The notes under the pieces are model-generated. The model saw only the letters and a program-made list of their open reading frames with translations, was not told the origin of the DNA and made no database searches. From an uncultured Pelagibacteraceae bacterium (lineage in GTDB: Bacteria > Pseudomonadota > Alphaproteobacteria > Pelagibacterales > Pelagibacteraceae), in contig CACMNP010000001.1 in assembly GCA_902615045.1 (NCBI GenBank), positions 222,841 to 286,840 of the forward strand: 64,000 bases of DNA, read 5' to 3'. Made by a program: the position numbers and the translations under genes. Below, in pieces: positions 47,597 through 57,529 of the stretch. Within the stretch, counting starts at the first letter, position 1. Every line of letters begins with the position of its first letter.

Positions 47597-48482
47597 TAAT
47601 ATTCTTATCATTGGTTGTGGATTGATAGGCTCATCAATATTAAAGGCTTCAATACAAAAAAAAATTTCTAAAAATTTTTTTGTATTTGAAAAGTCTAAAA
47701 AATATAGATCTATTATTAAAAAATTTAACAAAAAAATTAAATTTTTAACAAGGTTAGATAAAAATTTAAATAAAATTGATCTTGTGATTTTAAGTACTCC
47801 TATGAGTGAATATCCCAAATTTTTTTCGTCATTAAATAAAAATCTCAATCATAATTCAATTATAACTGACGTTGGTTCAACAAAAAAAAATCTAATTTCT
47901 TTAAAAAAAAAAAAATTATCAAAAAATCTTGATTGGGTGATGAGTCATCCTATCTCAGGATCCGAAGTTAGTGGGCCCAAATATGGTAATGCTAATTTGT
48001 TCAAAAACAAGTGGTGCATAATAATAAAAGATAAAAATGTTCTAAAACAAAAAAAAGTAGAGAGATTTTGGAAATCTTTAGGATCTAAAATAATTATTAT
48101 GAACCCCGATGATCATGATAAAATTTTTTCAGTCACTAGCCATCTACCTCACTTGATTGCTTACAATTTAATAAAAACTGCTCAGGATTTTCAGAAAAAA
48201 AAGAATAAAAATTTGATTAAATTTAGTGCGGGTGGATTAAGAGATTTCTCAAGAATTGCTGCTTCCAACGAAATAATGTGGAGAGACATATTTTTCGAGA
48301 ATAAAACTAATATGATTAAAGCAATAAATCTTTTTATGAAAAATTTAAAAGATTTTAAGAAGAATATAAGCAAGAAAGAAAATTCAAAGATAATAAAAAA
48401 ATTAATCAATTCGAAAGTAGTAAGAAAACAAATAATTTCTCAAAAACAAGATATTTCTAAACCTGATTTTGGTCGAGAGTAA
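47589..48482 (+). CDS. tyrA: prephenate/cyclohexadienyl dehydrogenase
   Basis: IIGCGLIGSSILKA, DVGSTKKNL, SHPISGSEVSGP, FSVTSHLPHLIAY, GGLRDFSRIAAS. Confidence 0.93.
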   Translation: MFNNILIIGCGLIGSSILKASIQKKISKNFFVFEKSKKYRSIIKKFNKKIKFLTRLDKNLNKIDLVILSTPMSEYPKFFSSLNKNLNHNSIITDVGSTKKNLISLKKKKLSKNLDWVMSHPISGSEVSGPKYGNANLFKNKWCIIIKDKNVLKQKKVERFWKSLGSKIIIMNPDDHDKIFSVTSHLPHLIAYNLIKTAQDFQKKKNKNLIKFSAGGLRDFSRIAASNEIMWRDIFFENKTNMIKAINLFMKNLKDFKKNISKKENSKIIKKLINSKVVRKQIISQKQDISKPDFGRE

Positions 48483-48483
48483 T

Positions 48484-49230
48484 TCAGATCCTTGTTACTT
48501 TCTTTACATCTAATTTCGCCGTTTCTTTAATTAGTTTAATCGTTTTTTTAATTGGCATTATGATCACTCTTTTTTTTGGACCATAAGCATGGATAAGATC
48601 ATTTGTATTGATGCATATAGCAACATGTCCTTTCCAAAAAATAATATCACCTTTTTTAAATTTGTTTTTGTATCCCACGCCTTTTTTTAATTTAACTTGA
48701 TCAATCGTGTCTCTTGGAAAAAAATTATTATTAAACTTATAAAATATTTGCAATAGAGCTGAACAATCAATTCCTTCGAATGTTTTTCCACCCCATTTAT
48801 ATTTACAATTTAGAAAACTTTTAAATATCTTTACAAAATCAGAATTTTTTTTTTGGATTGGAAATATGTCTTTTAATTTTAGCCATTTATCTTTTTTATA
48901 CATAATGAAATTTTGATCCTTTTTTAAAATTTGTATTTTGCTCGAAAATGGTAAAAACTTTTTTGATTTCTTTTTTTTATTACCTAAATAAATTCTAGCT
49001 TTTAAAATTCCAACTTTGTGAGTTGGATTGAATTTCTCGTAGCTATCAATTTTTTTTATAAATCCTGAATATTTGTCATATGAAGTCTTTATTTTAAAAT
49101 AATTATTTTTTTTACTAATTATTTTAAAACTCTCACCGTAGATAAGTTGAGAGCTAACATTAGAGTTCTTCTTTGGTTCCTCTAATATATCGACAAAAGG
49201 CTCTTTTAAAAAAAAACTATTTTGCACCAA
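48484..49230 (-). CDS. SH3-domain / NlpC/P60 family peptidoglycan endopeptidase
   Basis: Catalytic Cys motif YKWGGKTFEGIDCSALLQIFYK, HVAICINTNDLIHAYG. Confidence 0.88.
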   Translation of the reverse strand: MVQNSFFLKEPFVDILEEPKKNSNVSSQLIYGESFKIISKKNNYFKIKTSYDKYSGFIKKIDSYEKFNPTHKVGILKARIYLGNKKKKSKKFLPFSSKIQILKKDQNFIMYKKDKWLKLKDIFPIQKKNSDFVKIFKSFLNCKYKWGGKTFEGIDCSALLQIFYKFNNNFFPRDTIDQVKLKKGVGYKNKFKKGDIIFWKGHVAICINTNDLIHAYGPKKRVIIMPIKKTIKLIKETAKLDVKKVTRI

Positions 49231-50590
49231 TTTTAATTTTATTCCTTATAAACCATAAACAAATTAAGGATGGGATGACCATTAAAGTAGTAATTATAAA
49301 AAAGGTTCCCCAGTCTCCATTTAGCCAATCAACTAAAGCACCCGATGAAGAAGCAAGTGTCGTTCTTCCTGCAGTTCCAATTGAAGCTAGAAGTGCATAC
49401 TGTGTAGCGGTATAAGTCCTATCCACTAAAAGAGAGATAAAGGCTACGAAAGCAACAGTTGCAAATGCTGCAGATATATCGTCAGCGATAACTGCTAAAG
49501 CAAACAACCATTCAGATTTTCCTGACCACGCGAGAGCAGCAAATAATAAATTTGTTGCTGCCATGAATCCACCGGCAACAAACATTGTTTTTATTGTGCC
49601 AGCTCTCATAGCAAATATTCCACCTAATAATGTAAATACAACTGTCGTTATCCAGCCTAGAGTTTTAGAGTATATCGCTATTTCACCTTTTGAAAATCCA
49701 ACCTCTTTATAAAAAACTATGGACATTCTTCCAAGAAAGGCTTCTCCAATTTTAAAAAGAAAGACAAAGCCAAGGATTCCAACTGCAATTGAGAAACCAT
49801 TTTTTTTGAAGAAACTAATTATTGGACCTCCTATTGTACCAGTAATATAAGCAACAAATTTTGTTATTACATTATTTGATCCCAGTTTTGATTGTATTAT
49901 TTCGTCTGTTTCTTTTTGTTTGTTTTGCCTATCTGTTGTTATAGGCTCGTGTATAAACATTAAACCTATATTCATCAGGATTACTACAACACCAAGAACT
50001 AAAAAAGTAGTTTGCCAGTAATCTTCAATTCCAATGTTTTGAAAAAATTCGGCAGTAAACAATGCTATAACACCACCTAACTTATATCCAGTCCACCATC
50101 CAACTACAGCCATAGCAGCACCTGCTGCCATAGATTTTCCTTCATCAGCATTAATTTGTTCTATTCTCAACGCATCAACTGTAATATCTTGTGTAGCCGA
50201 AGCAATTGCTATAACTAATCCAACACTAATTAGTAACGCCAAATTTTCTGTAGGGTTAATAAAACTCCAAACAATTAAACTAAATAAAATTATAATTTGC
50301 ATAAGGACAATCCAGCCTCGTCGATGCCCTAATCTTTTTGTTAAAAATGGAATTTGTATTCTATCAATTATTGGTGCCCACAAATAATTAAAGGCGTACA
50401 CTCCAAAAATTAAACCCGCCCATCCAATAGTCGATCTACTTAAACCTTCTTCTTTTAGCCAAAGGCTTAAACTGCTGGCAATTAAAACCCAAGGAAATCC
50501 ACTAATTGCACCAAGAAGTAATATTCTTAGCATTCGAATATCCTTGTAAACTAAAATAGATTCTGACCAGGTTTGTTTTTTCTCAAACAT
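49217..50590 (-). CDS. ampG: AmpG-like muropeptide MFS permease
   Basis: RILLLGAISGFPWVLIASSLSLWLKEEGLSRSTIGW, ATQDITVDALRIE; start taken at MFEKKQTW (50590), not 50680. Confidence 0.85.
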   Translation of the reverse strand: MFEKKQTWSESILVYKDIRMLRILLLGAISGFPWVLIASSLSLWLKEEGLSRSTIGWAGLIFGVYAFNYLWAPIIDRIQIPFLTKRLGHRRGWIVLMQIIILFSLIVWSFINPTENLALLISVGLVIAIASATQDITVDALRIEQINADEGKSMAAGAAMAVVGWWTGYKLGGVIALFTAEFFQNIGIEDYWQTTFLVLGVVVILMNIGLMFIHEPITTDRQNKQKETDEIIQSKLGSNNVITKFVAYITGTIGGPIISFFKKNGFSIAVGILGFVFLFKIGEAFLGRMSIVFYKEVGFSKGEIAIYSKTLGWITTVVFTLLGGIFAMRAGTIKTMFVAGGFMAATNLLFAALAWSGKSEWLFALAVIADDISAAFATVAFVAFISLLVDRTYTATQYALLASIGTAGRTTLASSSGALVDWLNGDWGTFFIITTLMVIPSLICLWFIRNKIKIGAK

Positions 50591-52038
50591 TAATATTTTC
50601 TCCAAAAAGATGGAATAAATAATACTAGAATTGCAAATAATTCCAACCTTCCAAGTATCATTGCAGCACTGAGAACCCATTTAGAAAAATCAGACAGGCT
50701 TGAAAAACTTCCGTTTGGACCAATAATATCACCTAAACCTGGACCAACATTTGAAATTGACGTGGCAGCTGCTGAAATTGCTGTAATAAAATTTAATCCA
50801 TCAAGTGATAAAAGCGCAGTCACAACAAAAAATATTAATATATAAAGGAATATAAAAGAGATAATTGAGTCCATAAATTTTTCATCCACATTATTATTTT
50901 GATATTTAATTTTGAAAATTCCTCGAGGATAAATTATTTTTTTCAGCTGGCTTGATATAAATTGAGACAAAATTTGAACTCTAAAAATCTTTATTCCACA
51001 AGTTGTAGAGCCCGCGCACCCCCCAATGAACATTAAAATTATGAAATATACTAATGGAAATTGACCCCAATTACTAAAATTTTCTGTAGCATATCCTGTG
51101 CCAGTTAAAATAGAAATTATATTAAAGCTAACAGATAAAAAACTTATCTCAGTTAAGCTTTTATTTATAACAGATAAATAAAAAAACATTAAAAGAATTG
51201 AAATAATAACCAAAATTATAAAAGTTTTTATTTGTGTGTCTTTGAAAAATATTTTCTTATCTCCAGCTAAGTATTTGATGTAGCTAATAAAAGGTATACT
51301 TCCAAGAATAATAAATATTATTGCATTAATTTCTATTAATGAGCTGTTAAAATAACCTATAGATTCATTATAATTTGCAAAACCTCCAGTCGCTATTGTT
51401 GTCATAGCATGCACGATGCTATCAAAAAAACTCATCCCAAAAATAAAATAAAAAAAAGCACAAGTTAAAGTTAGTAAGGAATATATAGACAATAATCTCA
51501 AAGAAACTTCTTTAGTTTTAGGAAAAATTTTTTCAGAAGTATCATTAGATGAAATATTGAAAAGTTGCATACCCCCTATATTCATTAAAGGCATTAAAGT
51601 GATTGCCATTACGATAATTCCAATACCACCAAACCACTGCAACATTCCTCTCCAAAGTAATATCGCTTTAGATGTTTCATTAAGATTCGTGATAATTGTA
51701 GATCCTGTTGTTGTAATACCAGACATGCTCTCAAAAAACGCATCTGTAAAACTCAAATCCGTACTAGAAAAAATTAAAGGTAAAGAACCAAATATAGCAA
51801 TACTTAACCACGAAAGTGCTGTGAGCAAAAAAGCTTGAGGTAAACTTATCTTTTTATCGTGATCATAATTAGAAATGAAAAATAAAAATCCAAAAACAAT
51901 AGTAACAATCATAGATCCGATAAATCCTGCATCAATTTGATCAAATATTAATTGAACCAAAATAGGTACAATCATTGAAAGACCTAAAATAATTTGCAAA
52001 ACCCCTAATGTAAAAAAAACAGTTTTATAATTGGACAT
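50590..52038 (-). CDS. trkH: TrkH/KtrB family potassium transporter subunit
   Basis: FESMSGITTTGSTII, MTTIATGGFANYNES, SILTGTGYATENFSNWG, AAATSISNVGPGLG selectivity-filter repeats. Confidence 0.93.
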   Translation of the reverse strand: MSNYKTVFFTLGVLQIILGLSMIVPILVQLIFDQIDAGFIGSMIVTIVFGFLFFISNYDHDKKISLPQAFLLTALSWLSIAIFGSLPLIFSSTDLSFTDAFFESMSGITTTGSTIITNLNETSKAILLWRGMLQWFGGIGIIVMAITLMPLMNIGGMQLFNISSNDTSEKIFPKTKEVSLRLLSIYSLLTLTCAFFYFIFGMSFFDSIVHAMTTIATGGFANYNESIGYFNSSLIEINAIIFIILGSIPFISYIKYLAGDKKIFFKDTQIKTFIILVIISILLMFFYLSVINKSLTEISFLSVSFNIISILTGTGYATENFSNWGQFPLVYFIILMFIGGCAGSTTCGIKIFRVQILSQFISSQLKKIIYPRGIFKIKYQNNNVDEKFMDSIISFIFLYILIFFVVTALLSLDGLNFITAISAAATSISNVGPGLGDIIGPNGSFSSLSDFSKWVLSAAMILGRLELFAILVLFIPSFWRKY

Positions 52039-52124
52039 TTTGAATGGACATTATTTTATGGTAAATAAATTTCAACTCTATATGAATTATTAAAAAGGCT
52101 GATATTAAGGATATTTAAGTAGTT

Positions 52125-53693
52125 GTGATGGACAAAACAAATTTTGACAAAACAAACGCCTGGCCATTTGTTGAGGCTAAAAAGCTATTAAGAGAGAGAA
52201 AATCAAACATAGAAAAAAAAAATAAAATAGTTTTACAAACTGGTTATGGTCCTAGTGGTCTACCTCATATAGGTACATTTGGAGAAGTTGCAAGGACGAC
52301 AATGATTGTCAACGCTCTTGATCATTTAACAGATATTCCTAAGGAAATTATTACATTTTCTGATGATATGGATGGTCTGAGAAAAGTACCTGAAAATGTT
52401 CCAAATCAAGAAAAGCTCAAAAATAATCTTCACAAACCTTTAACGGATGTCCCTGATCCATTTGATAAGTTTAGTAGTTTTGGAGAACATAATAATAATA
52501 TGTTGAAACAATTTCTTGATAATTTTAAATTTAAATATTCATTTAAAAGTTCTACAGAACTTTACAAGTCTGGTTATTTTAATGACACCCTAAAATTAGT
52601 TCTAGAAAATTATGAAAAAATTATGGAAATAATTCTTCCAACTCTAGGCAAAGAAAGACAGAAAACTTATTCCCCCTTTTTACCAATATGCCCAAAAACT
52701 GGAAAAGTTCTTGAAATACCTGTTTTAGAAATTGATTCGAAATCTTCTAAAATCATATTTGACAATAATGGATCAAAATTAGAAAAAAGTATTTTAGACG
52801 GGAACTGCAAATTGCAATGGAAAGTTGATTGGGCAATGAGATGGTACGCTTTAGATGTTGATTTTGAAATGTATGGAAAGGATTTAATTGAGAGTGCAAT
52901 TCTTTCAACTAAGATTATTAAAACATTAGGTAAATCTAACCCATCTGGTTTCGCTTATGAACTTTTTTTGGACGAAAAAGGTGAAAAAATATCTAAATCA
53001 AAAGGCAATGGAGTAACTATAGATGAATGGCTGAATTATGCATCTCCTCAAAGTCTGTCTCTTTACATGTATCAAAATCCAAAAAGAGCAAAAAAATTGT
53101 ATAGAGAAGTTGTTCCAAAAGCTGTTGATGAATATCTAGATTTTATAGAAAAAGGAAAAACTCAAAATGATTTACAGAAGTTAATGAATCCAGTTTGGCA
53201 TGTACATAATGGGTCAATGCCAGAGGAAAATACAATTATGACTTTTTCAATGCTTTTAAATTTAGTTGAAACAAGTAATGCGGACAGCAAACAATTACTT
53301 TGGAAATTTGTAAAAAAATACAAGTCAGAAATTAATGAAAATGATCATCCAATTTTTGATAATTTAATTGAATATGCAATAAAATATTTCAATGATGTTA
53401 TAAAAACAAAAAAAATTTACAAAACTCCAAATGAAAAAGAGAAAGTTGCACTGAAAGCATTAATTAAGTCTTTAGATAATTGTAATGATAAAATGGCTCC
53501 CGAAGATATTCAGACAAATATTTTTACCGTAGGAAAAGAAAATGGTTATAAAGAAAATTTAAGAGAATGGTTTAAGCTTATCTATGAGGTTGTATTTGGT
53601 GATGAAAATGGACCCAGAATGGGCTTCTTCATTAGTTTTTTTGGAGTAAATGAAACCAAAGAATTGATAAGAAAAAAGGTTGAAAATGTTTAA
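52125..53693 (+). CDS. lysK: lysyl-tRNA synthetase, class I
   Basis: QTGYGPSGLPHIGTFGEVART (HIGH), FSDDMDGLRKVP, KISKSKGNGV (KMSKS). Confidence 0.95.
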   Translation: MMDKTNFDKTNAWPFVEAKKLLRERKSNIEKKNKIVLQTGYGPSGLPHIGTFGEVARTTMIVNALDHLTDIPKEIITFSDDMDGLRKVPENVPNQEKLKNNLHKPLTDVPDPFDKFSSFGEHNNNMLKQFLDNFKFKYSFKSSTELYKSGYFNDTLKLVLENYEKIMEIILPTLGKERQKTYSPFLPICPKTGKVLEIPVLEIDSKSSKIIFDNNGSKLEKSILDGNCKLQWKVDWAMRWYALDVDFEMYGKDLIESAILSTKIIKTLGKSNPSGFAYELFLDEKGEKISKSKGNGVTIDEWLNYASPQSLSLYMYQNPKRAKKLYREVVPKAVDEYLDFIEKGKTQNDLQKLMNPVWHVHNGSMPEENTIMTFSMLLNLVETSNADSKQLLWKFVKKYKSEINENDHPIFDNLIEYAIKYFNDVIKTKKIYKTPNEKEKVALKALIKSLDNCNDKMAPEDIQTNIFTVGKENGYKENLREWFKLIYEVVFGDENGPRMGFFISFFGVNETKELIRKKVENV

Positions 53694-54726
53694 TCTTATA
53701 AGACCTTTTATATTTAAATTTAGCCCTGAAGTTGCACACTCACTAGCAATAAAGGCTTTAAAGTTAAATCAGATACCAGCTATAGATAAAACAACCAGAG
53801 TTACTATCCAAACTAAATTTTTAAACAAAACCTTAAATTCTCCTCTAGGTGTTGCTGCTGGATTTGATAAAAATGCAGAAGTTTACAATCCTCTATACAA
53901 ACTAGGATTTGGTTTTGTTGAGGTAGGTACAATTACACCTAAACCACAAATAGGAAATCCGAAGCCAAGAGTGTTCAGATTGGAGGAAGATGAAGCTTTA
54001 ATTAATAGACTTGGATTTAACAATATTGGATCAGAAGAAAGTAAAAAAAATATTGAAAATAATTCACCTAATGGATTACTTGGTATTAATATAGGACCTA
54101 ATAAAGATACTGAAAACAGAGTTGAAGATTATTTAATTTGTTTCAGAAAATTTCATAATTTAGCAGACTATATAACAATTAATATCTCTTCTCCTAACAC
54201 AGAAAATTTAAGAAACTTTCACAAAAATGAAGAGTTAGATAATCTTTTAAAATGCATAAATGAAGAAAAGAAAAATTTAAATTCAAATGTGCCAATAGCA
54301 GTCAAAGTATCTCCTGATATTGATGAAAAAAGTATTGATGAAATCTCAGAACTTTTTTTAAAATATAATGTTCAAATAGTTATAGTTTCAAATACGACAG
54401 ATAGAAATAGGGAAAGTATATCTAATATAAATAAATTAGAGAAAGGCGGTTTGTCTGGAAAACCACTTGAAAATATCTCCAATGAATTAATTAATAAATT
54501 TTTCAAATTAGTTGGAAAAAAAATCTTAATAATTGGAGTTGGAGGCGTTGACTCTGCCGAAGGCGTTTTTAATAAAATTGTAAGCGGTGCAACTCTTGTG
54601 CAATTGTATACAGGCATGGTTTATAAAGGACCAACTATTGCTTCAAAGATTAATAAAGATCTCGACGAAATTGTAAAAAGAGAAGGTTTTAAAAATATAT
54701 CTGAAGCTATTGGAACAAAAAATTAA
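53686..54726 (+). CDS. pyrD: dihydroorotate dehydrogenase (quinone)
   Basis: NSPLGVAAGFDKNAEVYNPLYKLGFGFVEVGTITPKPQ, NISSPNTENLR, GVGGVDSAEGVFNKI. Confidence 0.96.
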   Translation: MFNLIRPFIFKFSPEVAHSLAIKALKLNQIPAIDKTTRVTIQTKFLNKTLNSPLGVAAGFDKNAEVYNPLYKLGFGFVEVGTITPKPQIGNPKPRVFRLEEDEALINRLGFNNIGSEESKKNIENNSPNGLLGINIGPNKDTENRVEDYLICFRKFHNLADYITINISSPNTENLRNFHKNEELDNLLKCINEEKKNLNSNVPIAVKVSPDIDEKSIDEISELFLKYNVQIVIVSNTTDRNRESISNINKLEKGGLSGKPLENISNELINKFFKLVGKKILIIGVGGVDSAEGVFNKIVSGATLVQLYTGMVYKGPTIASKINKDLDEIVKREGFKNISEAIGTKN

Positions 54727-54728
54727 TC

Positions 54729-54757
54729 TTGACTGGTATTCTTTAAGACCATATACA
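54729..54757 (+). promoter_or_regulatory. promoter of rpmB
   Basis: TTGACT (54729-54734), 17-nt spacer, TATACA (54752-54757); ATG at 54770, so very short 5' UTR. Confidence 0.7.
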
Positions 54758-54769
54758 TCTTGAAAATTT

Positions 54770-55051
54770 ATGTCTAAAAAATGCGAACTTACCGGTAAAA
54801 TCCCTCTAAAAGGCCATAATGTTAGTCACGCTAACAATAAAACTAAGAGAAGATTTCTTCCAAATTTAAAGAAAGTAAAATTTAAAAGTGAACTTTTAAA
54901 AAAATCTCTGAGATTAACAGTTTCAAATGCAGGTGTTAGATCTGTAGATAAAAAAGGTAGCTTTGATAATTTCTTAAAATCAGCAAAATCAGGAGATTTA
55001 TCGTTAAGATTAAAAAAGCTTAAAAAATCGATAATTGCAAAAACAGCATAA
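54770..55051 (+). CDS. rpmB: 50S ribosomal protein L28
   Basis: [33 protein letters not shown]. Confidence 0.97.
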   Translation: MSKKCELTGKIPLKGHNVSHANNKTKRRFLPNLKKVKFKSELLKKSLRLTVSNAGVRSVDKKGSFDNFLKSAKSGDLSLRLKKLKKSIIAKTA

Positions 55052-55599
55052 TGAATAAAGTTTTCCTTGCGCTCTCATTTTTAATGGGATTGGTTGTGCT
55101 AGCATCTAATTATTTAGTTCAATTTCCTATAAAATATTATGGTTTAGAGGAAATTTTAACTTATGGTGCTTTTAGTTATCCAATTGCATTTTTAATTACA
55201 GATTTAGCCAACAGATCCTTTGGAAAATTAGTAGCAAGAAAAATTGTCTATATAGGCTTCACAATTGGAATTTTGTTTACTTTAATATTTTCAACTAATT
55301 TTACTGATCTTATTTCTATAAGAATAGCAATTGGTTCAGGAACAGCTTTTATAATTGCTCAACTTTTAGATGTTCAGATATTTGATCAATTAAGACAAAA
55401 GAAGTGGTTTATAGCACCTTTGACGTCTTCTTTGATAGGTTCAACAGTTGATACTTTTTTATTTTTCTCAATATCATTCTATGGAACGGGAATTCCTTGG
55501 GTAACTTTATCGTTAGGAGATCTTGCGGTAAAAATATTTGTTGCTCTCGTAATGTTGATACCTTTTAGATTATTACTCGGTACACTAAAAGCAGCATAA
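55051..55599 (+). CDS. queuosine precursor transporter (VUT/YhhQ family)
   Basis: Six-TM; ASNYLVQFPI, YPIAFLITDLANRSFGKLVARK, DVQIFDQLRQKKWFIAPLTSSLIGSTVDTFLFF. Confidence 0.88.
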   Translation: MNKVFLALSFLMGLVVLASNYLVQFPIKYYGLEEILTYGAFSYPIAFLITDLANRSFGKLVARKIVYIGFTIGILFTLIFSTNFTDLISIRIAIGSGTAFIIAQLLDVQIFDQLRQKKWFIAPLTSSLIGSTVDTFLFFSISFYGTGIPWVTLSLGDLAVKIFVALVMLIPFRLLLGTLKAA

Positions 55600-56652
55600 C
55601 TAAATTTTAGGTTCTTGTTGGGTCATGCAATGTATTGCACCAAATCCCCATATCAATTTGCTACAGTCAACTGTTTCGATTTTTCTATTTCTAAAGTAAT
55701 TTTTGAAAATTTTAATTGCAATATTGTCTTCTTTTACTCTGAATATTGGAAGAATTATTTTTTTATTACAAATATAAAAATTCATATAACTTGCAGGAAC
55801 TCTTGTATTCTCAATATAAATTGGTGAAGGCATAGGAACTTTTATAATTTTGAATTTCTTTCCTTTCTCACATTTACTTTCTTTCAATATATTTAAATTC
55901 TTATTTAGGTTTTTATAATTTATATCTTTTTTATTATTTTCAACCGCAGTCATAATTGTATTTCTTGAAACAAATCTTGTTATGTCATCAACATGTCCAT
56001 GTGTATCATCGCCTGCAATTCCTTTTTTAAGCCATATAAAGTTTTTTATATTTAAGTATTTATTAAACATTTTTTCGTAGTCCTTCTTTTTAAAATTTTT
56101 ATTTCTTTCTTGAATTTTGCTTAACAAACATTCTTCAGTTAATAGAATTGTACCTGAGCCATTTACATCAAACGCCCCTCCTTCCATGATTATTTTTCTA
56201 ATTCTGCCTCTTTTTTTGATTATTGGATCAATCTTTTTAAAATTAGCAATTTTACTAATACTATTATTGATTTTATTGTCATTTTTATAATTATTATACT
56301 TTGACCAACCGTTAAAACCAAAATTTAGTATTACTTTTTTCTTTTTAACTATATTTGTTATAAATATGGGTCCAGAATCTCTTAACCATATCCTATCAGT
56401 TTTAATATAGTGGAAGTTGATATTTTTAATTTTATTAAGTTTTATTAATTTTTTTATATTTTTTACATTTTTGCTAACGATTAGGTTAACTTTCTGATTT
56501 TTTGAAATTTTTTTTATAATCTTTAAAATTACTTCAGGAATAAATTGATATAATCCAGGCCAATCATTTTTATTATAAGGCCAAGCAATCCAAACTGAAT
56601 TTTGAGGCTCCCATTCAGCCGGCATTCTAAATCCATTAAAGTTTTCATTCAT
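55600..56652 (-). CDS. aguA: agmatine deiminase
   Basis: FRMPAEWEPQNSVWIAWPYN, EGGAFDVNGSGTILLTEECLL, GDDTHGHVDD, GFGAIHCMTQQEP. Confidence 0.92.
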   Translation of the reverse strand: MNENFNGFRMPAEWEPQNSVWIAWPYNKNDWPGLYQFIPEVILKIIKKISKNQKVNLIVSKNVKNIKKLIKLNKIKNINFHYIKTDRIWLRDSGPIFITNIVKKKKVILNFGFNGWSKYNNYKNDNKINNSISKIANFKKIDPIIKKRGRIRKIIMEGGAFDVNGSGTILLTEECLLSKIQERNKNFKKKDYEKMFNKYLNIKNFIWLKKGIAGDDTHGHVDDITRFVSRNTIMTAVENNKKDINYKNLNKNLNILKESKCEKGKKFKIIKVPMPSPIYIENTRVPASYMNFYICNKKIILPIFRVKEDNIAIKIFKNYFRNRKIETVDCSKLIWGFGAIHCMTQQEPKI

Positions 56653-57529
56653 CTGCAGGATTTTTTAGTATGCCTTTATAAAAATCGATTCTTCTATCCC
56701 TTAAAAAAGGCCAATGCTCTCTGGCTGAATCAATTTTTTTATAGTTTATTTCACGAATTAAAATTTCTTCTTTTTTATTCCCAAGTTTTCCAATTATTTG
56801 CCCACTAGGATCTATAATCATTGAGTTTCCCCAGAATTCTATTTTCTTCTTACCTTTTTTTTCTGTTCCAACTCTATTTATAGCAACCACATAAGTACCA
56901 TTTGCGATTGCGTGAGATTTTTGCATTGTTATCCAAGAGTCTAGTTGAGATTTTCCAAATTTCTTTTTCTCTTTAGGATGCCATCCAATAGCAGTAGGGT
57001 AAAAAATTATTTGTGCACCTTTAAGTGCAGTCAATCTTGCAGCTTCCGGGAACCATTGATCCCAACAAATTAAAGGTCCAATTTTACCAAATTTTGTTTT
57101 AACAGATTTAAAACCTAAATCTCCAGGAGTAAAATAAAATTTTTCATAATAACCAGGATCATCTGGTATATGCATTTTTCTATATTTCGATAAAATTTTA
57201 CCTTTCTCGCTAATAACGATACTAGTATTATGATAGAAGCCATGTGTTTTTTTTTCAAATAATGAAATCATTAATACTATTTGTAAATCTCTGGCTAATT
57301 CACAAAATATTTTTGTAGTTCTACCAGGTATTTTTTCTGCTAGCTTAAAGTTGGAATGACTTTCTGTTTGACAAAAATAATTTGATAAAAATAGTTCTGG
57401 CACACAAATTATTTTAGCTTTTTTTGATGCTGCTTTTTTTATATTTTTAATAGCTGAATTTATATTTTTTTGTATATTATCTGAAATTTTGCTTTGAATA
57501 ATTCCAATTTTTACTTTTTTGATCATCAA
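56645..57529 (-). CDS. aguB: N-carbamoylputrescine amidohydrolase
   Basis: Nitrilase-superfamily E/K/C: CVPELFLSNYFCQTE, KYRKMHIPDDPGYYEKFYFTPGD, GPLICWDQWFPEAARLTALKGA. Confidence 0.93.
   Translation of the reverse strand: MMIKKVKIGIIQSKISDNIQKNINSAIKNIKKAASKKAKIICVPELFLSNYFCQTESHSNFKLAEKIPGRTTKIFCELARDLQIVLMISLFEKKTHGFYHNTSIVISEKGKILSKYRKMHIPDDPGYYEKFYFTPGDLGFKSVKTKFGKIGPLICWDQWFPEAARLTALKGAQIIFYPTAIGWHPKEKKKFGKSQLDSWITMQKSHAIANGTYVVAINRVGTEKKGKKKIEFWGNSMIIDPSGQIIGKLGNKKEEILIREINYKKIDSAREHWPFLRDRRIDFYKGILKNPADE

Noticed and set aside
50591-50680. AmpG N-terminal extension from the ORF track
   Set aside because: Overlaps the trkH 3' end; MFEKKQTWSES at 50590 is the natural start.
51990-52124. 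Imperfect repeat TGGACATTxTGAATGGACATT between trkH and lysK as a mobile-element scar
   Set aside because: Short, partly coding, no flanking signature; consistent with chance.
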